A stretch of DNA of 64,000 nt from Terriglobia bacterium (GTDB lineage Bacteria > Acidobacteriota > Terriglobia > Terriglobales > Acidobacteriaceae): contig JAIQFD010000001.1 of assembly GCA_020073495.1 (NCBI GenBank), forward strand, positions 310,001 through 374,000. Reading direction: 5' to 3'. This document shows, piece by piece, positions 1-8,409 of the stretch. Positions within the stretch are counted from its first letter, which is position 1. Every line of letters begins with the position of its first letter. The notes under the pieces are model-generated. The model made no database searches and was not told the origin of the DNA. It saw nothing but the letters and a program-made list of their open reading frames with translations. Position numbers and translations under genes: made by a program.

Positions 1-134
1 AGCTCGCGCCAGTAGTCCGCCCAGAGGCGGCAAAAGGAGCAATCGCCGTCATACACCAGCAGCGGTTTCGCCTTGTTCGTTTCTTCGATGGGCGGGAGCG
101 GCTGATCAGTCACTGAAGGTCCACGGAGGGTCAT
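1..134 (-). CDS. DCC-family (DUF393) thiol-disulfide oxidoreductase-like protein, N-terminal fragment
   Basis: Only the first 44 codons are inside the window; the gene runs off the left edge. After about 24 polar residues the protein reads LLVYDGDCSFCRLWADYW, the signature of the DCC1-like/DUF393 family, in which D-x-x-C-x-x-C (here DGDCSFC) forms a thioredoxin-like redox motif. The family is widespread in bacteria, often next to membrane proteins, and its substrates are mostly unknown. The start chosen is the ATG at 134; a GTG eight codons further in is an alternative. Family assignment is firm from the motif; the function beyond a likely redox role is not. Confidence 0.75.
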   Translation of the reverse strand, partial: MTLRGPSVTDQPLPPIEETNKAKPLLVYDGDCSFCRLWADYWRE

Positions 135-343
135 TATGGCCTATCGAGACCAGGCGGCCGCAAGAGAGGGCCAGGGCCCGGCTCGCAGCTCTGGGACCGC
201 TGCACAGGCGAGACCATCTGCGGGCGACCGAGGCACGGCCATAACCGGCCGGCCGAGGCGGGCTTTATCAATTCATCCTGAGGGACGAGATGTGAGCAAC
301 GGGGCGAACGGTGGGCTCCCCGACCAGCATGGTGGCCGCCCGC

Positions 344-712
344 CTAGGATGCGCGCCGACAGGCAGAAGCATCGCCAAAGGAAGCCAAACCCTCCGCTTC
401 CGTCCCGTGACATTCCAGTGCCTGGGTGAGGTGGGTCAGGGAGATGAGGCGGGCAACGTGTCCGGGCACGTTGCAGAGCCTGATGGCTCCGCCGGAATCG
501 GAAGCTAACGCAGCCATGTCCGCCAGCAGCCCGAGTCCGGCAGCGTCCATGGCCTCGACTTCCCCGAGGTGCAGCAACGCCCGACGTTTCTCGGCCAGCA
601 CACTACCGATCTGGGTGGCCAGTAGCTGGATCCCGTTACCGAAAGTCAGTCGCCCTTTGCAGTGAACAACGACCACATCACCCACCGAACGACAATCAAA
701 CCGCAAGCTCAT
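344..712 (-). CDS. STAS-domain protein (anti-sigma-factor-antagonist-like) lacking the phosphorylatable serine
   Basis: A 122-residue protein from the internal ATG at 712; the open frame extends to 874 but the extra N-terminal residues do not look like part of the domain. It has the STAS pattern: a beta strand VVVVHCKGRLTFGNG, a helix, the strand ALLHLGEVEAMDAAGLGLL and later IRLCNVPGHVARLI. In SpoIIAA-type antagonists the loop reads D-S-S-G and the second Ser is phosphorylated by an anti-sigma kinase. Here it is D-A-A-G, so classical phospho-switching is not possible at that site. It may be a constitutively binding antagonist or a non-switching scaffold. No kinase or phosphatase gene lies beside it. 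Confidence 0.75.
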   Translation of the reverse strand: MSLRFDCRSVGDVVVVHCKGRLTFGNGIQLLATQIGSVLAEKRRALLHLGEVEAMDAAGLGLLADMAALASDSGGAIRLCNVPGHVARLISLTHLTQALECHGTEAEGLASFGDASACRRAS

Positions 713-973
713 CTCTGACCCTTGGAAACCAATTTCGCGGCCAACGCGCGGCCGGCTGAAGACCAGCCTTCCCGTGCGGTCTCTAAGAACATACGCAGCG
801 GGAAGACTGACGGTTCCTGCCATCTCGGGTGGCGAAATGAGAGAACCACCACCCGCCGAGATCGGGACTTTCATGAGTAATTAGACGCATCTCGCGGAGA
901 AAAGTTAGAAAACAATCCCCTGTCCGCCCAGCGATCCACCGGGAGCCCACGAAATGATCTAGAATAGCGGGGC

Positions 974-1246
974 GTGGGAGGCCCTTCGAGACCAGTCCGT
1001 TCGTTGTTCGCGGTGCTTTGCGCACTGGCACTGGCCGGCATCCTCATTTCTCCTGCCGTCCCGAGCCCACCGACAGTCGTGGGCAAGGCCATCGGCGCCG
1101 CAGTCTCTGTGCTAGTGGCGGCTGTGCTGCCGCCGCCATGCTCCCTGCGCGCCCTTGTGATGCGCTTCACGTACGGCGCCCCTGAAATGGACGCCCGCGC
1201 CGCCGAACCCGGCTCGGGTGATGTCGCCATTCCGCTCCTGCGCTAG
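974..1246 (+). CDS. Small hypothetical membrane protein
   Basis: A 90-residue frame starting at GTG 974 with two hydrophobic stretches (about residues 10-27 and 37-53) and a polar tail. I do not recognise a family. A TAGAAT hexamer at 960-965 could be a -10 element, which would make the transcript leaderless or nearly so, but no -35 match is seen. The opposite strand is also open across most of this stretch, which lowers confidence. It lies between a divergent STAS gene and the radical SAM gene. Confidence 0.4.
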   Translation: MGGPSRPVRSLFAVLCALALAGILISPAVPSPPTVVGKAIGAAVSVLVAAVLPPPCSLRALVMRFTYGAPEMDARAAEPGSGDVAIPLLR

Positions 1247-1334
1247 ACGCATCGATCGCTCAACCTTTATGCGCCCCGCAGCACTTGCGGACGCACCAGC
1301 AGTTGTCACACGGAAATGACCTCGAGGAGAGTCG

Positions 1335-2420
1335 ATGAGCAGCACAAGCGCAAATTGCAAATCGCCTGGCATCAAACCTCTGGAACTCATGTCGGCGTGG
1401 TTCCGGATCCTGAACGGCCGGGCCCCGATGCTGTCGATCGAGATCACGCGGGAGTGCCCGCTGCATTGCCCCGGATGCTACGCCTACGACGAGGCGCACC
1501 TGGGCGGCAGGACCACACTCCGGCAACTCAGCGACCTCCGCGGGGACGCGCTGGTGAACGGTGTCCTTGACTTGGTGAAGAAGCACCGCTCGCTGCACGT
1601 GTCGCTGGTCGGCGGGGAGCCGCTGATGCGCAAACCGGAACTGGAGCGGATCCTGCCCGCGTTGAGCGAGATGGGCATCTTCAGCCTGCTGGTGACCAGC
1701 GCCGTGGCCCCCATCCCGCGCGAGTGGAAGCAGATCCCGCGCTTGAAGATCACGGTGTCGGTGGACGGGCTTCCGGAGCATCACGACGTGCGCCGCGCGC
1801 CCGCGACCTACGAGCGCATCCTGCGCAACATCGAGGGCCTGCGCATCAACGTGCACCTGACCATCACGCGCCCGATGGTGCAAAGCTCCGATTATCTCGA
1901 CGAGTACTTCCGGTTCTGGACCTCACGGCCGGAGGTCGATCGCATCTGGGTGAGCACGTACACCCCGCAGGTCGGCGAGCAAAGCCCCGAGATGCTGACC
2001 CGGAGCGAGCGCCGCGACCTGATCGAGCGCATGGCGGGGTGGAGAGCGCGCTTCCCCCAGGTGCTGATGAACCCGTACATCGCGCACGCGTTCGAGAATC
2101 CGCCGCAGAACCCGTCTGACTGCGTGTTCGCCAAGATGTCGGTGAACTATTCCGCCGACCTGAATACGCGGGTGGAGCCCTGCATCTTCGGAGGCAATCC
2201 CGACTGCGCCCAGTGCGGCTGCGCCTCCAGCGTGGGGTTGCACTCGCTGCGCCGCATGAAGCTGGTCGGTCCGGTGAAGATCGGACACATGATCGGGGGC
2301 TCGATGAAGGTGGGCTCGTTCGCCAACCGCATCCGCCGCTCCATGGCTCCCGCGCGCTGGCAGAACGGCCAGACTAAGCCGACGGAGCTTACCCAGATCG
2401 GCGCGCAACGGGAGCAATAA
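1335..2420 (+). CDS. Radical SAM protein
   Basis: A 361-residue enzyme. The radical SAM [4Fe-4S] motif is C41-x3-C45-x2-C48 (ECPLHCPGCYAY), followed by a GGEP motif at about residues 93-96 that contacts the SAM methionine. The C-terminal third carries several further Cys (EPCIF...NPDCAQCGC, around residues 280-296) that could bind an auxiliary cluster, although the spacing is not a textbook SPASM motif. A ribosome-binding sequence (GAGGAGA) lies just before the ATG at 1335. The substrate is unknown. A second, B12-binding-type radical SAM gene lies about 1 kb downstream, with a secreted DUF1326 gene between them on the other strand, so a shared pathway is possible but unproven. Confidence 0.85.
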   Translation: MSSTSANCKSPGIKPLELMSAWFRILNGRAPMLSIEITRECPLHCPGCYAYDEAHLGGRTTLRQLSDLRGDALVNGVLDLVKKHRSLHVSLVGGEPLMRKPELERILPALSEMGIFSLLVTSAVAPIPREWKQIPRLKITVSVDGLPEHHDVRRAPATYERILRNIEGLRINVHLTITRPMVQSSDYLDEYFRFWTSRPEVDRIWVSTYTPQVGEQSPEMLTRSERRDLIERMAGWRARFPQVLMNPYIAHAFENPPQNPSDCVFAKMSVNYSADLNTRVEPCIFGGNPDCAQCGCASSVGLHSLRRMKLVGPVKIGHMIGGSMKVGSFANRIRRSMAPARWQNGQTKPTELTQIGAQREQ

Positions 2421-2424
2421 GGAT

Positions 2425-2449
2425 GGCCACGCCCGAGTGCGGCGTGGCC
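2425..2449. terminator. Hairpin between convergent genes
   Basis: A 9-bp perfect stem (GGCCACGCC / GGCGTGGCC) with a 7-nt loop sits directly after the stop of the radical SAM gene and before the end of the convergent DUF1326 gene. There is no U-tract on either side, so it may act as a bidirectional stop or an mRNA 3' end stabiliser. Confidence 0.5.
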
Positions 2450-2467
2450 TGATTACGGCGAAGATCC

Positions 2468-3190
2468 TCAGTAGCTGCTCATCGGGCTGTCGCTCTTCGT
2501 GGCTACATCTTTCGAAGTGATGTCGAAGGTGAGCATGAAGCCGTTGGTGCCCTTGAATTCGTAAGCGTTGGGGCCCTCGCGGTACGTTTCGATCTCGTTG
2601 GGCATCATCACGAAGCCGTCGTTACGCGGTGTTCCCCAGTAGCGCACGTTCTTCAGGACCGCGGGCTCGTTGGTCAATCCCTGGAAGCGCTTCAGCTTGA
2701 CCTCCGCCGTCTTGCCGCCGTTCAGGGTGGCGTGCGCGGAGTTCTTGTCGAAGGTCCAGGTGTCGATATTGCCCTCATCCGTCTGGAACGATTTCCATTT
2801 CACCGGGAAGACGTGCCCGAGGATCTCACCCAGAGCCTTTCGCTGTTCCGGCGTGGTGGCTTTGTCAAAGGTGACCACCGCCCAATCCAGCTGGCCCTGC
2901 GAGAAATCGCCGCCCAGGTCGCCGTGGATCCAGAATTTCGCCCCGTCCAAGCTCACCTCGCCGTAATGGCCGTGGTTGACCTTGTAGGCGTTGTTGAACT
3001 TGCAGTAGTGCGCCATCTTTCCGTTGTCGTGGTGTGCGGTCGGATGAGGATTGAAGTAGCAGGGACAGAAATGTGTGCAGCTACACGCCTCGATCGCGGT
3101 GGCATTCAACGCCCAGCCGGCGGGCGGAGAAGAGTGCCCCACCGTGACCCCCAACAACGCAATGACAGCAAGCAATCCGAGCTTGCGCAT
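2468..3190 (-). CDS. Secreted DUF1326-family protein
   Basis: A 240-residue protein with an N-terminal signal peptide (basic MRK, then hydrophobic residues up to about 18). The mature part starts with the DUF1326 hallmark, a Cys-rich N-terminal motif (EACSCTHFCPCYFNP), followed by a pattern resembling a substrate-binding fold (WAVVTFDKATTPEQRKALGE). The biochemical role of DUF1326 is not established; the clustered Cys suggest metal binding. It lies convergent to the first radical SAM gene and divergent from the second. Confidence 0.8.
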   Translation of the reverse strand: MRKLGLLAVIALLGVTVGHSSPPAGWALNATAIEACSCTHFCPCYFNPHPTAHHDNGKMAHYCKFNNAYKVNHGHYGEVSLDGAKFWIHGDLGGDFSQGQLDWAVVTFDKATTPEQRKALGEILGHVFPVKWKSFQTDEGNIDTWTFDKNSAHATLNGGKTAEVKLKRFQGLTNEPAVLKNVRYWGTPRNDGFVMMPNEIETYREGPNAYEFKGTNGFMLTFDITSKDVATKSDSPMSSY

Positions 3191-3277
3191 ACCTTCACCC
3201 CCCTATGGGCCCGAGATTATGCGCCTAACCCGCGCCGGACCGCAAGGTGGAATCAGGACAATAAGGCATTGCGGCGT

Positions 3278-3306
3278 TTGACATCCAGCTGTCACCCGGG
3301 TCTAAT
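3278..3306 (+). promoter_or_regulatory. Sigma-70-type promoter for the second radical SAM gene
   Basis: TTGACA at 3278-3283, a 17-bp spacer, then TCTAAT at 3301-3306. The -35 is a perfect match and the -10 matches four of six positions including the key A and T. The gene start at 3453 would leave a leader of about 140 nt. The 3191-3452 stretch is the divergent intergenic region and holds nothing else I can identify. Confidence 0.6.
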
Positions 3307-3452
3307 CCGTGCGTGGGGACTACCGGTCGTCCGACCTCGCCTCCGAGTGCTTCCCTCATCTCTCGCCGGCAACGCCGTAAACGCGGAATGAGTCCTTTCT
3401 AACAGGCGGTCTGATCCGGTCGCCGCTGCGGTTCGCAGGAGAATCGTCGATC

Positions 3453-5012
3453 ATGAGAATCCATCTCGTGAATCCGAGCAGTGTCTCGTTCGGAACCGCG
3501 GTGATCACGCCGCGCTGGCTGTACGTGCTGGCCGGCGCCACTCCGAAGGACTTCGGCGATCCGATCATCACCGACGAGACCCTGGAGCAGGTTGACCCGC
3601 AGCGGATCCTGCCCGGAGACGTGGTTGGGATCGGCATCCACACGGCGAACGCGCTGCGCGGATACGAGATCGGTCGGATCGCAAAAGGCCGTGGTGCGCA
3701 CGTCATTTTCGGCGGCATCCATGCCACGCTCTACCCCAACGAAGCGCGGGAACTGGGCGCCGCGGATGCGGTCGTGCAGGGGGATGGCGATGTCGTGTGG
3801 CCGCTGGCTCTGAACGACTGCTCCCGCGGCGCCTGCCAAGCCATCTATGCCGGCGGCCGGATCGAGGCGGACAGGTTTGTACCGGCACGATGGGACCTGG
3901 TCCCCCGCAGCCGCTACATGTGGGCGTCGGTGCAAACCGTGCGCGGGTGCCCCAAGCACTGTTCCTTCTGCTCGGTATGGCGCACCGACGGGCAGCGGCC
4001 ACGCCAACGTTCCTCCGACGCGGTCATCGAAGAGATTGTCCAGCTTCGTCGTCTGGGCTTCCGTTTTGTCGCGCTGGCCGACGACAATTTCTACCCCGTC
4101 ACTCTGACCGACCTGGATCTGGCGCGCCGCAATGGCCAGGGCGCACGTTTGGCGGAGCTGGAGTCCCTCCGGCAGGAGCGTTTCGAATTGATGTCCCGCC
4201 TGGCGCAGCTTCCGGATGATATGGGTTTCTTCACCCAGATCACGATGGAAGCGGCCGAAGACCCAGCTTTCCTGGACGCGATGAAAGCGGCGCACATCAA
4301 AGGCGCCCTGGTGGGCGTCGAGTCCGTCACGCCCGAGGGTCTCAAGGACGTCTACAAGGACTTCAACCAGGCGGGTGATAACTTGGTGGAACGCCTGCGG
4401 ACCTTCCGCCGCCATGGCGTGCACGTCCTTGGCTCCTTCATTTTCGGCCTGCCGAGCGACCGGCCGGAGACCTTCGCCGCCACCGCTTCCGTCGCCGACC
4501 GCTCCGAGCTGACTTTCGCCCAATTCGTGATGCTCACACCCTTCCCCGGGACCGTCGATTTCGAACGCTGGGAGAAGAAGTTGGGAGACCATCCGCAGGA
4601 GATCGCCGGCGTGCCCATCACCCGGCGCTGGCTCATCCCGCAGGCGCTTCGTCCGAAGCTCTACTGGCCCCATCCGACCATGTCAGCCGACGAGATCCGC
4701 GAGCGCACCCAGCAGGTGTGGGACAAGTTCTATGAGTGGGGCTCGATCTGGAAGCGATCCGCCTTCATCCGCTCCCGAAAAGGCCGCCTGGCTTTTCTTC
4801 TGATCTCCCGCATCTACCGGCACATGTACGCCGATACCGGCATCGCGACCGACAGCGCCCGCGTCTCCTGGTCCGCCCGCTGGACGCGCTGGATGGCCAT
4901 ACCGTGCCGCCTGCTTTTCGCGGGGAAGCCGATGGCTGGTCTCGAGGTTCCACAACTCGAAGACCGCTTTGGCGGCCGTCCATTCGACCCTTCCTCGGAG
5001 GCCGCCGACTAG
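3453..5012 (+). CDS. B12-binding-domain radical SAM protein
   Basis: A 519-residue protein. The N-terminal ~140 residues form a Rossmann-like cobalamin-binding-type domain (MRIHLVNPSS..., GIGIHTANALRGYEIGRIA, VIFGGIHATLYPNEA). The radical SAM core follows with C166-x3-C170-x2-C173 (GCPKHCSFCSVW) and a later ADDNFYP motif. The layout matches enzymes such as B12-dependent methylases or hopanoid-modifying proteins of the BchE/HpnJ type, but I cannot assign a substrate. The base-off DxHxxG motif that coordinates cobalt is not evident, so the N-terminal domain may bind cobalamin base-on or not at all. Confidence 0.85.
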   Translation: MRIHLVNPSSVSFGTAVITPRWLYVLAGATPKDFGDPIITDETLEQVDPQRILPGDVVGIGIHTANALRGYEIGRIAKGRGAHVIFGGIHATLYPNEARELGAADAVVQGDGDVVWPLALNDCSRGACQAIYAGGRIEADRFVPARWDLVPRSRYMWASVQTVRGCPKHCSFCSVWRTDGQRPRQRSSDAVIEEIVQLRRLGFRFVALADDNFYPVTLTDLDLARRNGQGARLAELESLRQERFELMSRLAQLPDDMGFFTQITMEAAEDPAFLDAMKAAHIKGALVGVESVTPEGLKDVYKDFNQAGDNLVERLRTFRRHGVHVLGSFIFGLPSDRPETFAATASVADRSELTFAQFVMLTPFPGTVDFERWEKKLGDHPQEIAGVPITRRWLIPQALRPKLYWPHPTMSADEIRERTQQVWDKFYEWGSIWKRSAFIRSRKGRLAFLLISRIYRHMYADTGIATDSARVSWSARWTRWMAIPCRLLFAGKPMAGLEVPQLEDRFGGRPFDPSSEAAD

Positions 5013-5051
5013 CGGCCACACGCTCTTTGTTACAATTTCAGCGCAGACTCC

Positions 5052-6218
<1,167 letters not shown>

Positions 6219-6242
6219 GCTCCAGATCACATCAGCAAAACC

Positions 6243-6300
6243 AAGTCAGATCGAAGAACGCAGATTGCAGAAGTTACTTCTGCGTTCTGCAATCTGACTT
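6243..6300. repeat. Self-complementary spacer repeat after ribBA
   Basis: Nested inverted words: AAGTCAGA (6243) pairs with TCTGACTT (6293), CAGATTGCAGAA (6261) pairs with TTCTGCAATCTG (6285), and a shorter CAGAAGT/ACTTCTG pair lies inside. The same architecture recurs in other spacers of this window. Function unknown. Confidence 0.7.
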
Positions 6301-6329
6301 CTGCATCGTTTTCCCTCTCCTAAACTGAA

Positions 6330-6355
6330 AAGGCACAGGAAATCTCCTGTGCCTT
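6330..6355 (-). terminator. Hairpin terminator between convergent genes
   Basis: An 11-bp perfect stem (AAGGCACAGGA / TCCTGTGCCTT) with an AATC loop. On the minus strand it is followed by a short T run (TTTTC when the last stem bases are counted), so it best fits the 3' end of the small gene at 6381-6644, while also lying downstream of ribBA. Confidence 0.6.
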
Positions 6356-6380
6356 AGGTGTCTCGGTCCCGCCGAAGCGT

Positions 6381-6644
6381 CTAGCTCGCCTTGCGCACCA
6401 CGATGTCGCTGTCGTTGATGAAGAACTGGGCGGAGCAATGGTCCGAGCCGCAGATGACCGGGATCAGTCCCGCGATCTGGCGGCGCGTGATCAGCCCCAG
6501 CACGCCGCAGGATGGGCAAGCCAGCACCGCGAAGTAGGGATCCTCGGGTTCGCCGACCTCGCCGGCGTTTTCCAGCACGAAGAGAGTGCCGGGGGACATC
6601 TGTTCGGGGATCCACTCGCTGAGGACGTTCACTTCTCCGACCAT
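6381..6644 (-). CDS. Small hypothetical protein with a zinc-ribbon-like cysteine pattern
   Basis: An 87-residue protein. Two Cys groups (CPSCG at about residue 43 and CGSDHC at about residue 65) could bind a metal in a ribbon-like fold; the remainder is acidic and hydrophobic without clear motifs. It starts at ATG 6644 and is followed by a terminator hairpin. I recognise no named family. Codon use resembles the surrounding genes, which supports a real gene. Confidence 0.6.
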   Translation of the reverse strand: MVGEVNVLSEWIPEQMSPGTLFVLENAGEVGEPEDPYFAVLACPSCGVLGLITRRQIAGLIPVICGSDHCSAQFFINDSDIVVRKAS

Positions 6645-6731
6645 GTGACCTCCGTTCCGCGGGGTCCCCGGCGCGAGCCGTCGTTGCTCGCGCTGGGGTG
6701 CAGGAAAACGTGCGCCCGAGTTGAGGACAGC

Positions 6732-6757
6732 AAAAAAGCCCCGCTCAAGCGCGGAGC
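6732..6757 (-). terminator. Rho-independent terminator of the MerR-family gene
   Basis: On the minus strand, GCTCCGC pairs with GCGGGGC (one G-U pair) around a 6-nt loop, followed directly by six T. The stem overlaps the last codons and the stop (6745-6747) of the MerR-family gene. Confidence 0.75.
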
Positions 6758-7221
6758 CTTCGGACTGTCCGGTTGACGGTCGAACCGCCGCCGGCGCTTG
6801 CCGGCGCCTGCCGTCGGACTTCCGCGCGCACCCGGCGCACGGCGTCGCTGAGGCAGACGGTCAGCATCGGCTGGCGGGCGTTTTTCAGAATGTCGATGAC
6901 CTGCTTCTCCGAGGTTTCAAGAAATAAGTGCTTGCCGTCGGTGAGCAGGTGGTAGTCGGAGTCGCCGGTGACGGTCTGCGCCAGGCGCCGCCCGAGCTCG
7001 TTGCGCAGGAAACGGATCACCTTGCGCATGCGCTGCAGGGAGAATCCCTTGCGGCGGAGTTCGAGGATGACCGCGACCTCGGCGACGTCTTCCATCGAGT
7101 ACAGGCGGCGATGTCCCTCGCGGGCGGGGACGACCAGGGCGCGCTCGTCCCACCACTGAAGCTGGCGGGCCGTGATGCCCGTCAGCGCCACCACCTCATT
7201 CGATGTGAACCGGCCTTCCAT
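6745..7221 (-). CDS. MerR-family transcriptional regulator
   Basis: A 158-residue protein with an N-terminal MerR-type winged helix (FTSNEVVALTGITARQLQWWDE, then GHRRLYSMEDVAEV) and a helical region (RRKGFSLQRMRKVIRFLR) that would form the antiparallel dimer coiled coil. The C-terminal ~80 residues carry no recognisable metal or drug site. ATG 7221 is preferred over the upstream ATG at 7242 because the latter would put the start codon inside the palindromic operator pair at 7235-7270. The operator arrangement suggests autoregulation. The target genes are unknown; thiS lies upstream on the same strand. Confidence 0.85.
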   Translation of the reverse strand: MEGRFTSNEVVALTGITARQLQWWDERALVVPAREGHRRLYSMEDVAEVAVILELRRKGFSLQRMRKVIRFLRNELGRRLAQTVTGDSDYHLLTDGKHLFLETSEKQVIDILKNARQPMLTVCLSDAVRRVRAEVRRQAPASAGGGSTVNRTVRRLRA

Positions 7222-7234
7222 GTGTCCGTAAGAA

Positions 7235-7270
7235 TGTTTCAAACAAAAGCTGCTACGAATGTTTGAAACA
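7235..7270. promoter_or_regulatory. Paired palindromic operator upstream of the MerR-family gene
   Basis: Two copies of the palindrome TGTTTSAAACA (S = C or G): TGTTTCAAACA at 7235-7245 and TGTTTGAAACA at 7260-7270, with centres 25 bp apart. The second is extended to a 15-bp palindrome (AATGTTTGAAACATT). The position directly before the MerR-family start and the AT-rich content against a GC-rich background make it a likely autoregulatory site. Confidence 0.65.
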
Positions 7271-7329
7271 TTTTAGGCGCAAGGTGTTGGCTGTCAAGGA
7301 CTAATGTTGGTGCAACTGTGGATTCTGGA

Positions 7330-7533
7330 TTACAGGCCGCCGCCGACGAAGTGGACGATTTCCAGGCGGTCGCCGTCGCGCAGCGGCGTCTCGGACCAGC
7401 GGGTGCGGGGGACGATCTCGCAGTTCAGCTCGACGGCGACCCGGTCGCCCTTCATGCCGAGCTGCTCCACCAGGGCCGCCAGGCTGGACAGCTCGCCGAA
7501 GCTGCGCTCTTCCCCGTTGATGATGAGCTGCAT
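7330..7533 (-). CDS. thiS: Sulfur-carrier protein ThiS
   Basis: A 67-residue ubiquitin-fold protein ([12 protein letters not shown]... [17 protein letters not shown]). ThiS carries sulfur as a C-terminal thiocarboxylate for thiazole synthesis, after adenylation of its terminal Gly-Gly. Here the chain ends GGGL, so one Leu follows the diglycine; either the tail is trimmed or the partner tolerates it. The start is ATG 7533; longer upstream extensions of the frame are not supported by homology. No thiG, thiF or other thiamine gene lies next to it in the window. Confidence 0.8.
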   Translation of the reverse strand: MQLIINGEERSFGELSSLAALVEQLGMKGDRVAVELNCEIVPRTRWSETPLRDGDRLEIVHFVGGGL

Positions 7534-7617
7534 CTGTCCATCATAGCGCGGCCGGAAACCTGCCCCGGCGTGTAACGAAACTGGTAAAGTTACGTCCATA
7601 AAGGGAGGGGAGTGGGG

Positions 7618-8376
7618 ATGAGCCGGACAGCGAATATAGCGGTCGTTGGCGATTACAAAGCCGACAATCGCACGCATGTGGCCACGACCAATGCATTGCG
7701 TCATGCGGCGCGCGTGGTCGGGGCCGCGCTCGACTTGCAATGGGTGCATACGTCGCGGGTGAAAGCCGACAACCCTGGCGGGACACTCGACGAGTTCGAC
7801 GGCCTGTTCCTGGCGCCGGGAAGCCCTTACGCGAACTTCGAAGGAGCGCTGGCGGCGGTGCGCTTTGCCCGCGAGCAGGGCCGCGCCTTCGCCGCCACTT
7901 GAGGCGGCTTCCAACATACTCTGTTGGAGTATGCAAGGAACGTGATGGGGATTGCTGACGCGGATTCAGAAGAGCATGGCACGGGGTCGAAGAATCTGAT
8001 GGTGACCGCGTGCTCGCTGCCGCAACGGCAGCCGGGCGCCGCGTACGTCGACCGGCAGGAGCCGATACAGTTGAAGCCCGGATCGCAAGCGGCTCGGGTA
8101 TTTGGTCTCGAGGCAAGGACGGAGGAGTACCTCTGCAACTACGAGTTCAACCGCGAATACCAGGAGCAGGTGGACGCCGCCGGCCTTAAGGTGGTCGGAT
8201 TCGACGATCGCGGAGTGGGTCGCGTGGTCGAGCTGCCGGAGCACCGCTTCTTCATCGCGACGCTGTTCCTGCCGCAGTTGAAGTCGAGCGACGCGCGTCC
8301 GCATCCGTACCTGGTGGCTTTCATTGAGGCCGCGAGCCACGGCAAGCCGAAGAATTTGGGCGCAAGAATCGGATAG
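7618..8376 (+). CDS. CTP-synthase-like class I glutamine amidotransferase with in-frame TGA at the catalytic cysteine (candidate selenoprotein)
   Basis: Two open frames in the same phase are separated by one TGA at 7900-7902. Read through, they give one 252-residue protein that aligns end to end with the CTP-synthase-like glutamine amidotransferases: [15 protein letters not shown], then [16 protein letters not shown], then [22 protein letters not shown], then [15 protein letters not shown] and [11 protein letters not shown]. The TGA (codon 95) falls where relatives have the nucleophilic Cys of T-C-G-G-F-Q-H. A stem-loop starts 12 nt after the TGA (7915-7933). The start is ATG 7618, with GGAGGGG 8 bp upstream. 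Alternatives are a recent nonsense mutation or a base-call error (TGC to TGA). The rest of the frame is intact, which favours a working gene. Confidence 0.7.
7915..7933 (+). promoter_or_regulatory. SECIS-like stem-loop downstream of the in-frame TGA
   Basis: CATACTC (7915-7921) pairs perfectly with GAGTATG (7927-7933) around the loop TGTTG. Nineteen nucleotides separate the TGA from the loop, and G is the second loop base. Both agree with the bacterial SECIS model as I know it (loop about 16-37 nt after UGA, a G in the first two loop positions). The codons here (CAT ACT CTG TTG GAG TAT GCA) are unusually AT-rich for this gene, as expected if RNA structure constrains them. A competing 6-bp stem, CCAACA/TGTTGG, overlaps it. 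Confidence 0.5.
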
Positions 8377-8409
8377 CGCGCGCCGCCGCCACTTCCCTAT
8401 CCTGCGGAC

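Noticed and set aside
5013-5051. FMN riboswitch before ribBA
   Set aside because: The gap is only 39 bp and lacks the conserved RFN stems.
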